Assembly (NCBI GenBank): GCA_036397875.1
Contig: DASWIC010000096.1
Location: 1-9,793, forward strand
Origin: SG8-41 sp036397875
Lineage (GTDB): Bacteria > Pseudomonadota > Gammaproteobacteria > Burkholderiales > SG8-41
Length of the DNA stretch: 9,793 nt
Reading direction: 5' to 3'
A program made the translations under genes and the position numbers. Below the pieces are notes generated by a model that worked only from the letters and a program-made list of their open reading frames with translations, had not been told where the DNA came from and did not search any database. Of this stretch, positions 5,373 to 9,793 are shown piece by piece. Position 1 is the stretch's first letter. Every line of letters begins with the position of its first letter.

Positions 5373-5420
5373 CTGGGTTGTCGGCGCATTCAGCGCCCAA
5401 TTGAAATATGGAGAGCCGAT
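5359..5420. repeat. Inverted repeat linking the hsp20 -10 box and ribosome site
   Basis: ATCGGCTCCCATAT (5359-5372) is the reverse complement of ATATGGAGAGCCGAT (5406-5420) apart from one bulged base. The left arm contains the sigma-32 -10 box and the right arm contains the Shine-Dalgarno sequence and runs up to the hsp20 ATG. A transcript begun at the heat-shock start (near 5379) would lack the left arm; one begun further upstream would carry both arms and could hide the ribosome site. Confidence 0.6.
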
Positions 5421-5846
5421 ATGGCAAGCATTACGCGTTACAACCCGTTTGACGAGGCGTTTGACGACCTGTTCCGCGGTTTCTTCGTGCGCCCGGTGAG
5501 CTACGAAGCGCCGGCTGGCGTCGCGCAGTTCCGCGTGGACGTGTCCGAGAACGACAAGTCATACCTGCTCCGCGCCGAGATTCCCGGCGTGAACAAGGAA
5601 GACATCAGCGTGAGCATCGACGGCGACACCGTGGCCATCAGCGCCGAAGTGAAGAGCGAGAAGGACGCGAAGAACGGCGAGCGCGTGCTGCGCTCGGAGC
5701 GCTACTATGGGAAGGTGTATCGCGCGTTTACGCTCGGCCAGGCGGTCGACGAGTCCGGCACCAGCGCCAAGTACGCGAACGGCGTGCTGGAGCTGACGCT
5801 GCCGAAGAAGGCCGCAGTGCAGGCGAAGCGGATAACCATCCAATAA
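5421..5846 (+). CDS. Small heat-shock protein (Hsp20/alpha-crystallin family)
   Basis: The 141-residue product is a cytoplasmic ATP-independent holdase that binds unfolding proteins under stress. It has a short N-terminal arm (MASITRYNPFDEAFDDLF), an alpha-crystallin domain from about residue 35 to 130 with the hallmark NGVLELTLPK (120-129), and a C-terminal IxI motif (I138-T-I140) used for oligomer assembly. Length is typical for the class. The frame is open back to 5304, but the ATG at 5421 follows GGAGAG by five bases and begins with the usual family N-terminus, and the heat-shock promoter lies inside the longer frame, so the short form is right. It appears to be a single-gene unit between its own sigma-32 promoter and tandem hairpins. 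It is unlinked in function to dacC or argB. Confidence 0.95.
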   Translation: MASITRYNPFDEAFDDLFRGFFVRPVSYEAPAGVAQFRVDVSENDKSYLLRAEIPGVNKEDISVSIDGDTVAISAEVKSEKDAKNGERVLRSERYYGKVYRAFTLGQAVDESGTSAKYANGVLELTLPKKAAVQAKRITIQ

Positions 5847-5847
5847 G

Positions 5848-5880
5848 GTTGAACCCGGACGGCGTGGCCGCCGGTTTAAC
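5848..5880 (+). terminator. Hairpin just after hsp20
   Basis: One base after the TAA stop, GTTGAACC (5848-5855) pairs with GGTTTAAC (5873-5880) including one G-T pair, and the stem continues GG/CC and CGGC/GCCG with two bulged bases to a GTG loop. No T tract follows, so it may protect the mRNA 3' end or act together with the next hairpin. Confidence 0.5.
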
Positions 5881-5882
5881 TT

Positions 5883-5934
5883 CGCGCGTTCGAACGGACG
5901 GAGCAAGCTCCGCCGTTCAACGCGCGCTTTTTTT
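5883..5934 (+). terminator. Rho-independent terminator between hsp20 and argB
   Basis: A long stem forms from CGCGCGTT (5883-5890) with AACGCGCG (5919-5926), AACGG (5893-5897) with CCGTT (5913-5917), and CGGAG (5899-5903) with CTCCG (5908-5912), closed by a CAAG loop. Seven T residues (5928-5934) follow one base after the stem. This is a strong intrinsic terminator for hsp20. Confidence 0.88.
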
Positions 5935-5944
5935 CCCGTAGAAT
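5916..5944 (+). promoter_or_regulatory. Possible argB promoter
   Basis: TAGAAT (5939-5944) matches five of six -10 bases. Seventeen bases upstream, TTCAAC (5916-5921) is a poor -35 inside the terminator stem. A start near 5951 would give a leader of about 27 nt. argB needs a promoter here because the strong terminator isolates it from hsp20. Confidence 0.4.
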
Positions 5945-5977
5945 AGCCGCCGACAACGGCACCCGCCCGAGCAATTC

Positions 5978-6865
5978 ATGGCACTGACCGGCACCACCGC
6001 CGCCGACCGGGCGAAGATCCTCGCCGAGGCGCTGCCGTACATCCAGCGCTTTCACGGCAAGACCATCGTCATCAAGTACGGCGGCAACGCGATGACCGAC
6101 GACAAGCTGAAGAAGAGCTTCTCGCGCGACGTCGTGCTGCTCAAGCTCGTCGGCATGAACCCGGTGGTGGTGCACGGCGGCGGCCCGCAGATCGACGAGC
6201 TGCTGAAGCAGCTCGGCAAGAAGGGCGAGTTCGTCCAGGGCATGCGGGTGACGGATGCGAAGACCATGGACGTCGTCGAGATGGTGCTCGGCGGCCAGGT
6301 GAACAAGGAGATCGTGAATCTCATCAACCAGCACGGCGGGCGTGCCGTCGGCCTCACCGGCACGGACGGGGGGCTGATCCGCGCGAAGAAGATGCTGGTG
6401 CGCGCCGAGGGCGGCTCGGACGAGCTGGTCGATATCGGCCAGGTGGGCGAAGTCGAGAGCATCGACCCGGAGATCGTGCACCGGCTGCACACCCACGACT
6501 TCATCCCGGTGATCGCGCCGCTCGGCGTGGGCAAGAAGGGCGAGACCTACAATATCAACGCCGACCTCGTCGCCGGCAAGGTGGCCGAGATCCTGAAGGC
6601 GGAAAAGCTGATCGTGCTCACCAACACGCCGGGCGTGCTCGACCGCAACGGCAACCTGCTCACCGGGCTCTCCGCGAAGAAAATCGACGAGCTGTTCGCC
6701 GACGGCACCATCTCCGGCGGCATGCTGCCCAAGATCAGCTCGGCGCTCGACGCCGTGAAGAACGGCGTCAACACCTGCCACATCATCGACGGCCGCGTCG
6801 AGCACGCGTTGCTGCTCGAGGTCCTCACCGATGAGGGTGTCGGCACGCTGATCCGCCGCCGCTGA
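5978..6865 (+). CDS. argB: Acetylglutamate kinase
   Basis: ArgB phosphorylates N-acetyl-L-glutamate with ATP, the second step of arginine synthesis, in the cytoplasm. The 295-residue protein shows the amino-acid-kinase landmarks: K33 in VIKYGGNAM, the glycine loop HGGGPQ (66-71), substrate-binding R90 in GMRVTD, NINADLVAGKVA (192-203), TNTPGVLD (215-222) and K252 in GGMLPKI. About 25 residues precede the first strand (ILAEALPYIQRFHGK); such an N-terminal helix is typical of the hexameric, arginine-inhibited kinases, so feedback inhibition by arginine is likely, though inferred. The ATG at 5978 has only a weak ribosome site. A 16-bp GC palindrome (6864-6879) overlaps the stop, but lacks a T tract. 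The nucleotidase gene follows after 42 bp. Confidence 0.97.
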   Translation: MALTGTTAADRAKILAEALPYIQRFHGKTIVIKYGGNAMTDDKLKKSFSRDVVLLKLVGMNPVVVHGGGPQIDELLKQLGKKGEFVQGMRVTDAKTMDVVEMVLGGQVNKEIVNLINQHGGRAVGLTGTDGGLIRAKKMLVRAEGGSDELVDIGQVGEVESIDPEIVHRLHTHDFIPVIAPLGVGKKGETYNINADLVAGKVAEILKAEKLIVLTNTPGVLDRNGNLLTGLSAKKIDELFADGTISGGMLPKISSALDAVKNGVNTCHIIDGRVEHALLLEVLTDEGVGTLIRRR

Positions 6866-6879
6866 GCGCGGCCGCGCTC
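6864..6879. repeat. 16-bp perfect palindrome over the argB stop
   Basis: GAGCGCGG (6864-6871) is followed directly by its reverse complement CCGCGCTC (6872-6879). It starts within the TGA stop (6863-6865). No T tract follows, so it is not a typical intrinsic terminator. In GC-rich DNA it may be incidental. Confidence 0.4.
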
Positions 6880-6907
6880 GCGCCGCGCTCAAACGCGGAA
6901 CACGGCC

Positions 6908-7549
6908 ATGTGGCGGCGCGTTTGGATCTTCGACCTGGACAATACCCTGCACAATGCGCGGCCGCACATCCTTCCGCACATCAACCGCGCCATGACCGGG
7001 TATCTCCAGGCGCATCTGGGCATGGACGAGGCGGCGGCGGGCGAGTTGCGGCGCCACTACTGGAAGCGCTACGGCGCGACGCTGCTCGGGCTCATGCGCC
7101 ATCACGCCGCCGACCCGCGGCACTTCCTGTGGCACACGCACCAGTTTCCGGATCTCGAGCGCATGCTGGTGCATGAGCCGCAGCTGCGGTTGACCCTGAG
7201 GCGCCTGCCCGGGCGGAAGTACGTGTTCTCCAACGCGCCGGTGCACTACGCGCGCGCGGTGTTGAGGGCGCTCGCGATCGCCGACCTGTTCGACGACGTG
7301 TTCTCGATCGAGCGCGCGCGCTTCCGGCCCAAGCCCGACAGTCACGGCTTCCTGCGCCTGTGCCGCGCCAACCATCTCAAGCCCCAACGCTGTATCATGG
7401 TGGAGGACTCTCTCGAGAACCTGCGCGCCGCGGGCCGCCTCGGAATGAAGACGGTGTGGGTGACACGGGCGGAGCGCGCGCCGGGCCATGTTGACGTGAA
7501 AATCGCGAACCTGCTGGAGTTGCCGCGCATGCTGGCGCATCTACAATAA
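6908..7549 (+). CDS. HAD-family pyrimidine 5'-nucleotidase
   Basis: The 213-residue protein has the four haloacid-dehalogenase motifs: I, D9-L-D11-NT (nucleophile and acid/base); II, S108 in YVFSNAP; III, K142 in RFRPKP; IV, E166-D167 in MVEDSLEN. The helical cap between residues 15 and 90 and the sequence style (WIFDLDNTLHNA, VFSNAPVHYA) match the pyrimidine 5'-nucleotidase subfamily related to yeast Sdt1/Phm8, which dephosphorylates UMP or CMP and sometimes other small phosphates. The true substrate cannot be read from sequence. Its place between argB and slmA is a common betaproteobacterial arrangement. ATG 6908 puts motif I at the very N-terminus, as expected. The slmA start follows 15 bp after the stop, suggesting co-transcription. 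Confidence 0.88.
   Translation: MWRRVWIFDLDNTLHNARPHILPHINRAMTGYLQAHLGMDEAAAGELRRHYWKRYGATLLGLMRHHAADPRHFLWHTHQFPDLERMLVHEPQLRLTLRRLPGRKYVFSNAPVHYARAVLRALAIADLFDDVFSIERARFRPKPDSHGFLRLCRANHLKPQRCIMVEDSLENLRAAGRLGMKTVWVTRAERAPGHVDVKIANLLELPRMLAHLQ
7520..7547 (+). promoter_or_regulatory. Possible internal slmA promoter
   Basis: TTGCCG (7520-7525, four of six) and TACAAT (7542-7547, five of six) are spaced by 16 bp inside the last codons of the nucleotidase gene. A start near 7554 would leave only about 10 nt before the slmA ATG, and the bases are also coding, so this is a weak candidate. Confidence 0.25.
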
Positions 7550-7563
7550 GGGCGGGGCCGCAG

Positions 7564-8151
7564 ATGTCGGAAAAGACCGGGGAGCGCAAGCACCAGATCC
7601 TGCAGACGCTGGCGCAGATGCTGGAGAATCCCACCGGCGAGAAGGCGACGACGGCCGCGCTCGCGGCGCGCCTGAGCGTGTCGGAGGCGGCGCTCTACCG
7701 GCACTTCCGGGGCAAGGCCGAGATGTTCGAGGGCCTGATCGAGTTCGTCGAGCAGACGCTGTTCGCGCTCATCAACAAGATCACCGGCGAGGAAAAAAGC
7801 GGTGTGCGCCAGCTCGAGGCCATCATCGGCGTCATGCTCGCCTTCGCGCAGAAGAACCGCGGCATGACGCGCGTGCTGGTCGGCGACGCGCTGGTGAACG
7901 AGGACGAGCGGCTGCAGACCCGGATCAACCAGCTGCACGACCGCCTGGAGGCCGCGTTGAAGCAGGCGCTGCGCTTCGGCGTGAGCCAGCGGGAGATCGC
8001 GCAGGACGTGGACATCGCCGCGCAGGCGAACCTGATCATGAGCTTCGTCACGGGACGCTGGCACCAGTTCGCCAAGAGCGGCTTCAAGCGCGATCCCGTC
8101 GAGCTGTGGGCAAAGCAATGGCGCCAGCTCATGGAGGGCGTGATCGCTTGA
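7564..8151 (+). CDS. slmA: Nucleoid occlusion factor SlmA (TetR family)
   Basis: SlmA binds specific chromosomal sites and, when DNA-bound, stops FtsZ from forming a division ring over the nucleoid. The 195-residue protein has a TetR-type helix-turn-helix at about 29-48 (TTAALAARLSVSEAALYRHF), with VSEAALYRHF shared with E. coli SlmA, followed by KAEMFEGLIEFVEQTL. The C-terminal all-helical dimer/FtsZ-binding domain includes GMTRVLVGDALVNEDERLQTRINQL (about 99-123), again close to the E. coli pattern. Length matches the family. A generic TetR regulator is the only serious alternative, but those matches and the argB neighbourhood favour SlmA. I see no obvious palindromic SlmA site of the GTGAGTACTCAC type in the window. 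Confidence 0.9.
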   Translation: MSEKTGERKHQILQTLAQMLENPTGEKATTAALAARLSVSEAALYRHFRGKAEMFEGLIEFVEQTLFALINKITGEEKSGVRQLEAIIGVMLAFAQKNRGMTRVLVGDALVNEDERLQTRINQLHDRLEAALKQALRFGVSQREIAQDVDIAAQANLIMSFVTGRWHQFAKSGFKRDPVELWAKQWRQLMEGVIA

Positions 8152-8197
8152 ACGCGGCGCGATCGGACCGGACAGGTCTATAACGGGGAGGTGAACG

Positions 8198-8476
8198 ATG
8201 GCGAACCTGACGACCCAACACATCGCGGAACTGCTGGTCGGCATCGCCCGCGCGCAGCAGGCGATCGTCGATGCCATCGAGAGCCAGAGAGCGGGCTACA
8301 AGTCGACGCACCTCGGGCCGACCCTGACCACGGCGGCGAAGATCCGCAACACCGGCCACGTGCCGACGCTGATGGATTTCCCGGCCCGCGTGCTGCTGGC
8401 CCACCAGGGGCGCAACCCGCCCGATGTGGCGCAGGTGCTGCGCGATCTTGAGGCGCTGTTAAGCGCGAGCCGCTAG
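8198..8476 (+). CDS. Hypothetical 92-residue protein
   Basis: I do not recognise this protein. It starts MANLTTQHIAELLVGIARAQQ and looks mostly helical. Residues 5-30 could form an amphipathic helix, a central part (around 33-62) carries STHLGPTLTTAAKIRNTG, and residues 74-90 (PPDVAQVLRDLEALLSA) form another helix. There is no signal peptide, membrane segment or cysteine, so a cytoplasmic role is likely. The gene is convincing: a very strong ribosome site GGGGAGGTGA (8185-8194) lies three bases before the ATG, and codon use matches the neighbours. It starts 46 bp after slmA on the same strand and may be co-transcribed with it. Its stop abuts the convergent moeB/thiF-like stop with no gap. Confidence 0.75.
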   Translation: MANLTTQHIAELLVGIARAQQAIVDAIESQRAGYKSTHLGPTLTTAAKIRNTGHVPTLMDFPARVLLAHQGRNPPDVAQVLRDLEALLSASR

Positions 8477-8482
8477 CTAGCG
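8471..8482. repeat. 12-bp palindrome formed by two abutting stop codons
   Basis: CGCTAGCTAGCG is its own reverse complement. It contains the last arginine codon and TAG stop of the rightward gene (8471-8476) and, on the other strand, the last arginine codon and TAG of the leftward gene (8482-8477). The two genes meet with zero intergenic bases, so each transcript must extend into the other gene before ending. No intrinsic terminator is visible for either. Confidence 0.8.
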
Positions 8483-9238
8483 TCCGCCGGACTCAGCCCC
8501 GCACACGGCGCAGGCCGGGTCCTTTCTGAGCTTGATGGTGCGCACCTGCATGGTGAGCGCATCCAGTAGCAACAGCCGCCCGTTGAGCGTCTCCCCGGCG
8601 CCGGCGAGCAGCTTCAGGGCTTCAGCCGCCTGGATCGATCCGACGATGCCCGTCAACGGCGCAAACACGCCCATGACCGCGCAGCGCACGTCCTCGGACT
8701 CGCCGGATTCCGGAAATAGGCAGGCATAGCACGCCGAGCCGGGCAGCCGCAGGTCGAACACCGAGACCTGGCCGTCAAACCGCACCGCTGCGCCCGACAC
8801 CAGCGGCTTCGCGAGCTTCACGCACGCGCGGTTTACCGCGTGGCGGGTGGCGAAGTTGTCGCTGCCGTCGATTACGATGTCGTGCTGCTCCGCGAGCGCC
8901 TCGAGACGCTTGCCGTCCACCCGCTCCGCCAGCGCCGTGACCGCAACGCCAGGGTTGATCGCCGCGAGCGTGTCGCGCGCCGACTCCACCTTTTTCCTGC
9001 CGATGGATTCCATGCGGTGCACGATCTGGCGCTGGAGGTTGGTGAGGTCGACCTCCTCGTTGTCGCAGAGCGTGATGGCGCCGACACCCGCCGAGGCCAG
9101 ATAGAGCGCGACCGGCGAGCCGAGCCCGCCCGCGCCGATCACCAGTGCGCGCGCGGCGAGGAGCCGCTGCTGGCCTTCGATCCCGATCTGCGGCAGCAGG
9201 ATATGGCGGCTATAGCGCAGCAGCTGTTCGTCGTTCAT
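8477..9238 (-). CDS. MoeB/ThiF/HesA-family adenylyltransferase (E1-like)
   Basis: This 253-residue enzyme belongs to the E1-like family that adenylates the C-terminal Gly-Gly of a ubiquitin-like sulfur carrier: MoaD for MoeB (molybdopterin) or ThiS for ThiF (thiamine). It has the family start MNDEQLLRYSRHILLPQIG, the nucleotide loop GAGGLGS (35-41), the NLQRQ arm (67-71) and D127 in DGSDNF. Two zinc CxxC pairs are present (C170/C173 and C243/C246), plus C186 in RCAVMGVFAP at the position where family members carry a conserved cysteine. MoeB and ThiF cannot be separated here, and some betaproteobacteria use one enzyme for both. The frame opens at 9277, but that extension comes from a repeat; ATG 9238 is the family start. 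No rhodanese domain is fused. ctpA lies upstream on the same strand, a common betaproteobacterial pairing. Confidence 0.9.
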   Translation of the reverse strand: MNDEQLLRYSRHILLPQIGIEGQQRLLAARALVIGAGGLGSPVALYLASAGVGAITLCDNEEVDLTNLQRQIVHRMESIGRKKVESARDTLAAINPGVAVTALAERVDGKRLEALAEQHDIVIDGSDNFATRHAVNRACVKLAKPLVSGAAVRFDGQVSVFDLRLPGSACYACLFPESGESEDVRCAVMGVFAPLTGIVGSIQAAEALKLLAGAGETLNGRLLLLDALTMQVRTIKLRKDPACAVCGAESGGR

Positions 9239-9244
9239 GTGGAT

Positions 9245-9296
9245 AAATCCCCCGCGCCTTGCGCCCCCCTTTGACAAAGGGGGGTAGGGGGGATTT
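9245..9296. repeat. 52-bp nested palindromic repeat with G/C tracts
   Basis: An inner stem pairs CCCCCCTTT (9264-9272) with AAAGGGGGG (9276-9284) around a GAC loop. An outer pair AAATCCCCC (9245-9253) / GGGGGATTT (9288-9296) encloses it. The pattern of AAATCCCCC and CCCCCTTT blocks is of the kind seen in dispersed intergenic repeats of several bacterial groups. It ends six bases before the moeB/thiF-like start codon, so it lies in that gene's leader and could limit translation. No second copy is in this window. Confidence 0.75.
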
Positions 9297-9311
9297 GCCA
9301 GTGTACAGCGA

Positions 9312-9335
9312 AACGCCCGGCGGTCGCCGGGCGTT
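9312..9335 (-). terminator. Strong 11-bp hairpin downstream of ctpA
   Basis: AACGCCCGGCG (9312-9322) and CGCCGGGCGTT (9325-9335) are perfect complements with a 2-nt spacer. Read leftward, after ctpA, the stem ends GCGTTT and runs into TCGCTG, so the T tract is short. It is probably a terminator for ctpA or an mRNA 3'-end stabiliser. Confidence 0.6.
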
Positions 9336-9338
9336 GCT

Positions 9339-9355
9339 CGCGGCGAAGCGCCGCG
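9339..9355 (-). terminator. Second hairpin adjoining the ctpA stop
   Basis: CGCGGCG (9339-9345) pairs with CGCCGCG (9349-9355) over a 3-nt loop, directly against the ctpA stop codon (9356-9358). With the next hairpin it makes a tandem pair. There is no T tract of its own. Confidence 0.4.
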
Positions 9356-9793
9356 TCAGTTCGCGACCTTGATGTCGCCGCCGCGGCTCTTCAGGAAGGC
9401 GACCGCCTGGTTGAGCTCGTAGTCGTGCTCGGACACGATCTCGCCGGGCTGGGGCCGCATCAGCTTCTCGTCGATATCCTTCGGGCGCGGGGCGGGCGTG
9501 AAGTTGAACTGTTGCGCCGCGGCGACCGCGGCCTTCGCCCGCGCCTCCTCCTTGGCGTCCTTCCCGTTGTCGGTGAGGTGCTTGCTGAGGTCGGCCTCGC
9601 GCACCTTGAGGCTCGCGGCGCGCTCGCTCGCCTCGTCGTCGAGCGGGATGTCCGGCATGATGCCCTTGGCCTGGATCGAGCGTCCGTTCGGCGTGTAATA
9701 ACGCGCCGTGGTGAGCTTGATCGCGGTGTTGTTGCCGAGCGGCAATATGGTCTGCACCGAGCCCTTGCCGAAGGTCGGCTGGCCCATGATGAC
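9356..9793 (-). CDS. ctpA: S41-family C-terminal processing protease, C-terminal 145 residues (cut by window edge)
   Basis: CtpA/Prc proteases are periplasmic serine proteases with a PDZ domain and a Ser-Lys catalytic pair; they trim or degrade envelope proteins, including peptidoglycan hydrolases. The window holds only the C-terminal part. The visible start VIMGQPTFGKGSVQT contains the catalytic lysine (FGKGSVQ); the catalytic serine would lie about 25 residues upstream, outside the window. The block AIKLTTARYYTPNGRSIQAKGIMPDI is highly typical of the family. After it comes a charged, lower-complexity tail rich in K, E and A (ASLKVREADLSKHL onward) and a final AVAFLKSRGG. The frame is open to the last base, so the ATG at 9787 is internal and not a start. 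Two hairpins follow the stop, and the moeB/thiF-like gene lies next. Confidence 0.95.
   Translation of the reverse strand, partial: VIMGQPTFGKGSVQTILPLGNNTAIKLTTARYYTPNGRSIQAKGIMPDIPLDDEASERAASLKVREADLSKHLTDNGKDAKEEARAKAAVAAAQQFNFTPAPRPKDIDEKLMRPQPGEIVSEHDYELNQAVAFLKSRGGDIKVAN

Noticed and set aside
5304..5420. Longer N-terminus for the small heat-shock protein
   Set aside because: The sigma-32 promoter lies inside it, and the family N-terminus plus a good ribosome site mark the ATG at 5421.
5876..7540. 554-codon leftward open frame opposite argB and the nucleotidase
   Set aside because: Its composition (histidine, arginine and valine-rich, no motifs) is typical of a shadow, and it lies antisense to two clearly recognised genes.
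8148..8184. TTGAAC and TATAAC as a promoter for the 92-residue gene
   Set aside because: The spacer would be 25 bp and the start would fall in the ribosome site, so this is not a plausible promoter.
9239..9277. Thirteen extra N-terminal residues (MSKGGARRGGFIH) on the MoeB/ThiF-like protein
   Set aside because: They are encoded by the G/C-tract palindromic repeat; the family start MNDEQLLRYSRH begins at 9238.
1..9793. CRISPR array, tRNA or rRNA genes, phage genes or a defence system
   Set aside because: No spaced repeat array, cloverleaf-like sequence, rRNA block or defence/phage protein motif is visible on either strand.

Overview
The window is GC-rich, densely coded chromosomal DNA. It looks like a betaproteobacterium: the gene neighbourhoods dacC–dat–ybeD–lipB–lipA, argB–pyrimidine 5'-nucleotidase–slmA and ctpA–moeB/thiF, and a thx ribosomal-protein gene, are all familiar from that class. 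The assignment is inferred from gene content and order, not from a search. I see no tRNA, rRNA, CRISPR, intact transposase or phage gene, and no convincing undescribed multi-gene system. The unusual material lies in the intergenic DNA.

Positions 1-5244 hold the lipoate locus, read leftward: dacC (D,D-carboxypeptidase), dat (D-amino acid aminotransferase), ybeD (DUF493), lipB (octanoyltransferase) and lipA (lipoyl synthase, cut by the window edge). Two things break it up. A 268-bp element with 27-bp imperfect terminal inverted repeats and several internal hairpins lies between dacC and dat. A block of three rightward genes separates ybeD from lipB: a secreted protein of unknown function, a DUF2238/YjdF-like membrane protein, and the 35-residue ribosomal protein THX with its own promoter. 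LipB makes the octanoyl-protein that LipA converts to lipoyl-protein, and their genes overlap by 4 nt.

Positions 5245-5930 hold the divergent dacC/hsp20 promoter region and hsp20. hsp20 has a textbook heat-shock (sigma-32) promoter and ends in tandem hairpins, the second with a T7 tract. dacC has a perfect TATAAT so close to its ATG that the mRNA may be almost leaderless, and a 19-bp palindrome covers its -35 position.

Positions 5931-8476 run rightward: argB (acetylglutamate kinase, arginine synthesis), a HAD-family pyrimidine 5'-nucleotidase, slmA (TetR-fold nucleoid-occlusion factor) and a 92-residue protein I do not recognise. The last gene meets the leftward moeB/thiF-like gene stop-to-stop with no base between them.

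Positions 8477-9793 are leftward: the E1-like MoeB/ThiF adenylyltransferase, a 52-bp G/C-tract palindromic repeat just before its start, two hairpins, and the C-terminal part of an S41 (CtpA) protease cut by the window edge.
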